A stretch of DNA of 64,000 bases from an uncultured Oscillibacter sp. (lineage in GTDB: Bacteria > Bacillota > Clostridia > Oscillospirales > Oscillospiraceae). The DNA lies in NCBI GenBank assembly GCA_905200545.1, contig CAJKKQ010000012.1, positions 1 to 64,000 of the forward strand, in the 5' to 3' direction. The first letter of the stretch is position 1. Each line of letters starts with the position of its first letter. Shown here in pieces: positions 59,978 to 64,000 of this stretch. The translations under genes and the position numbers were made by a program. The notes under the pieces are model-generated. The model saw only the letters and a list, made by a program, of their open reading frames with translations, did not search any database and was not told where the DNA came from.

Positions 59978-61935
59978 TCGTCAAAAGTCCGTACATCCAG
60001 TGCGGCAAACAAAAAGTCAGCGGGTATCTCAGTTATATCGCGACGCGGGAGCGGGTGGAGATCATCCCGGATAACCGTCCGCCAACCCGCAAGCAGGAGC
60101 AGCTCATCACAAAGCTGACGAAAGACTTCCCGGATGTAAAAGAGCTGCTGGAGTACGAGGACTACGTGCAGAAGCCTACAAAGGCCAACGCCTCGTCGCT
60201 CATCACGCTGGCACTGGAGGAACACTGGAAACAGGTGCAGCAGACGGATGGCTACATGAAGTACATCGCAACACGTCCTCGCGCCGAGCGGCTGGGTGAC
60301 CATGGCCTGTTTAGTGACGCGGATCGTGTGGACTTGGACGAAGCTCTGTCCGAACTGGAGCACTACACCGGCAATGTCTGGACACACATCATCTCCCTGC
60401 ATCGAGAAGACGCGGAGCGTCTCGGTTACAACAACGCACAGGCATGGCGGGCATTACTCCGCGCTCACCGCAACGACATCGCGGCAGCTATGCACATCCC
60501 GCCGCAAGACTTCCGGTGGTACGCAGCGTTCCACAATGAAGCTCATCATCCTCACGTCCACATGATGGCGTGGTCAGTAAAACCGGGACAGGCTCACCTC
60601 GACCGGGATGGCATTCGATCAATCCGGTCACAACTCACAAATGATATCTTCCAACAGGAACTGCTCCACGTCTATGAGCAGAAGTCAGTCTCTCGGGATG
60701 ATTTGATTCGCGAAACACGAAAAGTCATGCTGGCTCTGTCCAGGCAGATACGGGATACAATCTGTGAGCATACTCAGGCAGAGCAGATGATTTGGAAACT
60801 GTCCCAGCAGCTGGGTGAGGTCAAAGGAAAGAAATCCTACGGGTACCTACCAAGGCCCATGAAGCGGCAGGTGGATGAGATCGTGGATCAGCTGGAGTGC
60901 ATTCCTGTCGTCAACGAGTGCTATCAGAAATGGTGGGAGCTCCAGTGTCAGGTGAACGAGTTCTACTCGGGAAAGAAACAGCAGCGTCCGCCGCTATCCC
61001 GGCAGAAAGAGTTTCGAGCCATCAGGAATGCGGTCATCCGGGAAGCAGAGAATATCCGCCTGGGTAAGGTCACCTTCGAGGACGAGAAGATGGAAGAGCG
61101 GGGTGAGTGGGTGGACAACTGGGAAGTCTCCTACGAGTGCCTGCGGCTGCGCGCCAGTATCGAAGACAATAAGTTGCCGCTGGCCCAACGGGATGAGGCA
61201 GTGGAAAATCTGGAGCGGCTGGCGGAGCACAGTGATGTCCACGCTCAGTACTTCCTGGGACTGCTGTACCGGGACGGCGGTCTGCTTCTGCCGGATGCAG
61301 AACAAGCCGCCCACTGGCTGGAACTGGCGGCAAAGCGAAATCTGCCCGCAGCTCAGTACGCTCTCGGCAAGCTATATCTCTCTGACGATCCGGAGGTGCG
61401 TGACATTGATGATAGCCTCCAATGGTTGGAGCGAGCCGCTGGAAATGGGAACACCGACGCTGCCTACCGTCTGGGCAAGGAATACCTGACGGGCAAGTCC
61501 GTGCCAAGGGACGCAGTCAAAGCGGCGGAGCATCTCCGTTATGCAGCTGACCAAAATCATCCCTGGGCGAACTATCTGTTGGGGAAGCTGTACCTCGCTG
61601 GCAACGGCGTTCCCAAAAACGAAGAGGCAGCCTGGAACTGCTTCCGGATGGCGGATGCGTATGGCCATCCAAACGCCCAGTACATTTTGGAACGCCAAGA
61701 TCAATGGCACCAGCCGCAGCTCCTGTTGACGGTAAGTCGCTTGCTCTACCACATAAGTAATATCTTCCGGGACAACGCGCCTGCTGTGCCTGCGCAGCCG
61801 CGGCTGCACATCGACCGCAAGCGAATGCGGGAACTCCAGGAACTGCGCATCGCTCTGGGCCACCAGCCCGACGATCATGAGGAAGAACAAACGCAGACCC
61901 AGACCTGGGGCGGCATGACCATGAAGGGGTTGTAA
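59965..61935 (+). CDS. MobP3-type relaxase with C-terminal Sel1-like repeats
   Basis: The 656-residue protein begins KLIVKSPYIQ and has the relaxase three-His motif HHPHVHMM (194-201), which binds the metal for strand cleavage at oriT. The C-terminal part (about 425-560) contains Sel1/TPR-like repeats such as AQYFLGLLYRDGG, AQYALGKLYLSDD, AAYRLGKEYLTG and ANYLLGKLYLAG, which may bind partner proteins. It is the only relaxase in the window and could serve all three elements. No coupling protein or secretion channel is present, so transfer needs a helper. Confidence 0.9.
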   Translation: MAKLIVKSPYIQCGKQKVSGYLSYIATRERVEIIPDNRPPTRKQEQLITKLTKDFPDVKELLEYEDYVQKPTKANASSLITLALEEHWKQVQQTDGYMKYIATRPRAERLGDHGLFSDADRVDLDEALSELEHYTGNVWTHIISLHREDAERLGYNNAQAWRALLRAHRNDIAAAMHIPPQDFRWYAAFHNEAHHPHVHMMAWSVKPGQAHLDRDGIRSIRSQLTNDIFQQELLHVYEQKSVSRDDLIRETRKVMLALSRQIRDTICEHTQAEQMIWKLSQQLGEVKGKKSYGYLPRPMKRQVDEIVDQLECIPVVNECYQKWWELQCQVNEFYSGKKQQRPPLSRQKEFRAIRNAVIREAENIRLGKVTFEDEKMEERGEWVDNWEVSYECLRLRASIEDNKLPLAQRDEAVENLERLAEHSDVHAQYFLGLLYRDGGLLLPDAEQAAHWLELAAKRNLPAAQYALGKLYLSDDPEVRDIDDSLQWLERAAGNGNTDAAYRLGKEYLTGKSVPRDAVKAAEHLRYAADQNHPWANYLLGKLYLAGNGVPKNEEAAWNCFRMADAYGHPNAQYILERQDQWHQPQLLLTVSRLLYHISNIFRDNAPAVPAQPRLHIDRKRMRELQELRIALGHQPDDHEEEQTQTQTWGGMTMKGL

Positions 61936-61990
61936 GATGCAGCCACCTGTTGGCTACGCTGCAACTTCTGCGGATGGTTCCCTTCACCGG

Positions 61991-62030
61991 ATGGTGGGGA
62001 AATAAATCAACAAGACGAAGTATATCAAAA
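61991..62030. repeat. Module-junction motif, copy 7
   Basis: Reads AATCAACAAGACGAAGTATA and continues with TCAAAAATAAG. It separates the relaxase gene from the excisionase/integrase module. Confidence 0.65.
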
Positions 62031-62066
62031 ATAAGTCTCCCGACGCAGGAGGCGGAAAGGAGTTTT

Positions 62067-62276
62067 ATGAAACAAGTCAAATATAAGTCCTATGAAGAAT
62101 TGCCGCTGATGCTGTCCGTCCCGGAGGTGGCGGCTGTGCTGGGGATCTCTCAAGCAGGCGCCTATGAGCTGGTGCGTACTGATGGCTTCCCCTCTCTGAA
62201 AGTCGGCTCCCGCATTGTAGTACCCAAGGAAAAGTTCATCGAGTGGATCGATGAAAATACTGCGAAAAAACAGTAG
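62067..62276 (+). CDS. xis: Excisionase-family DNA-binding protein
   Basis: The 69-residue protein has the HTH_17/excisionase fold (LSVPEVAAVLGISQAGAYEL, KVGSRIVVPKEKFIEWID). AAGGAG precedes the ATG. It should bend the att DNA so that the integrase excises the element. Elements A and B lack a counterpart in the same place. Confidence 0.88.
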   Translation: MKQVKYKSYEELPLMLSVPEVAAVLGISQAGAYELVRTDGFPSLKVGSRIVVPKEKFIEWIDENTAKKQ

Positions 62277-62340
62277 CTTTCCGATGCGGATTCTGGTATG
62301 TGTTTGTGTTGCAAAATCAACACAAGGAGGCGGCACAGCC

Positions 62341-62637
62341 ATGCTGAATTATATGAGAGCCTTGCACCAGCGGTTCTGCCAAGAGCCGGAGTGCCGGAAT
62401 CTGCAGGAGCAGGCAGAGGAGCTCCGTCAGGAAGTAAAAGAGCATCTGGACAGGAACGGTCGGGAGAAACTTCTGAAACTGGTGGATCTGGGTATCGAAC
62501 TGCGGGAGGAAACCTCCCTGGCAGCCTTCATAGCTGGATTCCAACTGGCTTTGGGAATCGCTAGTGAATTGACCCCTTACTCCTTTGAGGACGAGGAAGA
62601 ACAGCACGCCTACCAGGCGGCTCTGGAAAAGAGGTGA
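62341..62637 (+). CDS. DUF6809-family protein, element C
   Basis: The 98-residue protein (MLNYMRALHQRFCQEPEC ... SLAAFIAGFQLALGIASELT) is very similar to the element A protein. AAGGAGG precedes the ATG. Its stop lies 6 nt before the integrase start. It is the third case of the same gene order, which argues for a shared function with the integrase. Confidence 0.8.
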   Translation: MLNYMRALHQRFCQEPECRNLQEQAEELRQEVKEHLDRNGREKLLKLVDLGIELREETSLAAFIAGFQLALGIASELTPYSFEDEEEQHAYQAALEKR

Positions 62638-62643
62638 ACACAC

Positions 62644-63798
62644 ATGGCTAAAAAACGTGCCAATGGAGAAGGCAGCATCCGAAAGAGAAGCGACGGCCGC
62701 TGGGAGGGACGGTACACTGCCGGATACGACCCAAAGACCGGTAAGCGCATCAACAAGAATGTGCTGGGCAGGACACAGGCGGAGGTCAGAGAAAAGCTAA
62801 AAGCGGCTATGGCGGAATGCCAGGGACTGGACGTCAGCAGAGAGGCAGATGAATACACCGTGGCTACCTGGCTGCGGACCTGGTATGAGCTCTATGCTAA
62901 GCCCAATGTACGAACTGCCACCGCCAACCGCTACCAACTCATTATCGAGACCTACACCATTCCCCGAATTGGCAGCATCAAATTAAAGAAACTCACTACC
63001 CGGCATCTACAAAAACTCTACAAAGAGTTATTAGAGAGCGGAAGAATACATCTAGGAAAGGGGCAGAGCGCCGGACTCAGTACCACCACCGTACGCTGCG
63101 CCCACCTGATGCTCCACGCCGCTTTGGAATGGGCAGTGAAAGAACGGCTGATTCCCAGAAATCCAACGGAAGACTGCATCGCACCCAAGCCCCGAAAAAT
63201 CGAAATGCAGATTCTTCCCTCTGAAGATATACACGCTTACCTGGAAGCTGCCAAAGCAAGAGACCTGCTTCCCATGTTCTATCTGGAGCTGGTCAGTGGC
63301 CTACGGAAAGGAGAGCTGGTGGCCTTACGATGGGACGACCTGGATATCCAGAATAAAACCATTTCCGTCAGCAAGCAGTATATCCGTAACCCGGACGGCT
63401 CCCTGGAACTTACTCGTCCCAAGACAGAAAACTCTGTGCGGCTGGTATCCATCCCGCAGACAGCGGTGGATCTGCTGATCCAGGAACATGACAAACACCC
63501 GAACAGCCCTTACATGTTCCCCTCTCCCATCACGGGAGAGATGTACCATCCGGACTCCGTGGTAAACCTCCATAAGAAAATTCTGAAAGACGCCGGACTC
63601 CCTCACATCAGGTTCCATGATCTGCGGCATACCTTTGCCACCACAGCTCTACAAAACGGCGTGGATGTGAAGACCGTGTCCAGCATGCTGGGCCATTACG
63701 ACGCAGGCTTCACCCTCCGCACCTATACCCACGCCACGAGGCAGAAACAGGACGAGGCTGCCCAAACCATGGGCGCCTTCATGGAGCAAGTCATGTAA
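62644..63798 (+). CDS. int: Tyrosine recombinase (integrase), element C
   Basis: The 384-residue integrase has the AP2-like N-terminus (GSIRKRSDGRWEGRYTAGYD), catalytic Arg in SGLRKGEL, HDLRH, LGHYDAG and the nucleophile in TYTHA. It is closely related to A and B but has more silent changes, so it is not part of the identical A/B block. It ends about 150 nt before the fourth tRNA-Thr copy. Confidence 0.95.
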   Translation: MAKKRANGEGSIRKRSDGRWEGRYTAGYDPKTGKRINKNVLGRTQAEVREKLKAAMAECQGLDVSREADEYTVATWLRTWYELYAKPNVRTATANRYQLIIETYTIPRIGSIKLKKLTTRHLQKLYKELLESGRIHLGKGQSAGLSTTTVRCAHLMLHAALEWAVKERLIPRNPTEDCIAPKPRKIEMQILPSEDIHAYLEAAKARDLLPMFYLELVSGLRKGELVALRWDDLDIQNKTISVSKQYIRNPDGSLELTRPKTENSVRLVSIPQTAVDLLIQEHDKHPNSPYMFPSPITGEMYHPDSVVNLHKKILKDAGLPHIRFHDLRHTFATTALQNGVDVKTVSSMLGHYDAGFTLRTYTHATRQKQDEAAQTMGAFMEQVM

Positions 63799-63823
63799 AA
63801 AGAAAAGGCACTAAAAAGAGAAA

Positions 63824-63866
63824 GCGCACTGGGTAGGAAGCAAAACTTCCTATCCAGTGCGCTTCA
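63824..63866 (+). terminator. Intrinsic terminator of integrase C
   Basis: GCGCACTGGGTAGGAAG pairs with CTTCCTATCCAGTGCGC around CAAAA (the two mismatch-free arms are 17 nt). A weak T-tract follows (TTCAAACCTTT). Confidence 0.65.
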
Positions 63867-63887
63867 AACCTTTCCGGACGTTTCGGC

Positions 63888-63908
63888 GTGTGGGTCACGG
63901 TGTGGGTC
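63888..63908. repeat. Arm-type repeat, right end of element C
   Basis: GTGTGGGTCACGGTGTGGGT followed by C. Confidence 0.55.
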
Positions 63909-63947
63909 GCAATTTTTTTGGCATTCCAAAAACTCATTTTTTGCAAC

Positions 63948-64000
63948 AAAAAACACCCGAAATCCGAAGATTTCAGGTGTTTTCTGGAGCTGCTGGGCGG
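63948..64000 (-). tRNA. Attachment site 4: 3' end of tRNA-Thr(GGU), runs off the window
   Basis: 63985-64000 is the acceptor end and start of the T-arm of the tRNA, and 63948-63983 is its terminator, matching the other three copies. Because the integrases lie on this side and the tRNA 5' end would be at higher coordinates, the intact tRNA-Thr gene is expected just beyond 64,000. Whether the 5' half is present cannot be seen. Confidence 0.6.

Larger units (their letters stand above)
42422..63984. mobile_element. Integrative and mobilizable element C (hydrogen-producing acid fermentation cargo)
   Basis: About 21.5 kb between the third and fourth tRNA-Thr repeats. It holds a GntR-controlled fermentation operon with hydrogenase, an MFS transporter, a DUF6076 gene, a replication-type HTH gene fragment, MobC-like and MobP3 relaxase genes, an excisionase, DUF6809 and an integrase. 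It lacks visible type IV secretion genes, so it is mobilizable rather than self-transmissible. Confidence 0.75.

Overview
The window reads as a chromosome segment of an anaerobic gut Clostridia, most like the Oscillospiraceae group that holds Flavonifractor, Lawsonibacter and Intestinimonas. This rests on GC-rich coding DNA, pyruvate:ferredoxin oxidoreductase, a bifurcating-type [FeFe] hydrogenase, peptide and amino-acid fermentation genes, and MobP3/DUF6809/DUF6076-type mobile-element genes. The species is an inference; no rRNA is present.

Left part (1-25.8 kb), resident chromosome. A run of sixteen minus-strand genes (17,918 down to 1) begins with a dipeptide/oligopeptide ABC importer (dppA-B-C-D-F). 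Four short-chain dehydrogenases follow, made by a recent tandem duplication, then a DUF885 metallopeptidase-like protein, an amidohydrolase, a homoserine dehydrogenase-like enzyme, an aminotransferase, PFOR, a FabZ-like dehydratase and the start of glutamate dehydrogenase. Together they look like peptide import, hydrolysis, deamination and oxidation. From 18.4 to 25.1 kb lies a redox cluster: two flavodoxin plus aldo/keto-reductase modules around divergent LysR and MerR regulators.

Right part (25.85-64 kb), three integrative elements in a row. Three copies of the 3' half of a tRNA-Thr(GGU) gene, each with its terminator, lie at 25.88, 36.91 and 42.42 kb, and a fourth starts at 63.98 kb and runs off the window. 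Each interval ends with a DUF6809 gene and a tyrosine recombinase beside the next tRNA fragment. This fits successive integration at one tRNA gene whose intact copy should lie just past 64,000.

Element A (about 11 kb) carries a sigma-54-controlled TRAP transporter and sugar-acid catabolic operon with a PrpR-like activator. Element B (about 5.5 kb) carries only an AT-rich HD-domain (SAMHD1/dGTPase-like) gene and a small unknown protein, a candidate defence cargo. Element C (about 21.5 kb) carries a GntR-controlled operon of 2-hydroxyacid dehydrogenase, 2-oxoacid:ferredoxin oxidoreductase, CoA transferase and HydABC-type hydrogenase, which is redox balanced on paper, plus an MFS transporter, a MobP3 relaxase, a MobC-like protein and an excisionase.

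A and B have no relaxase or excisionase but carry a region homologous to the one just upstream of the mob genes of C, so they may use C's machinery in trans. A short interspersed motif (seven copies) sits at most module junctions and may mark how the elements were assembled.
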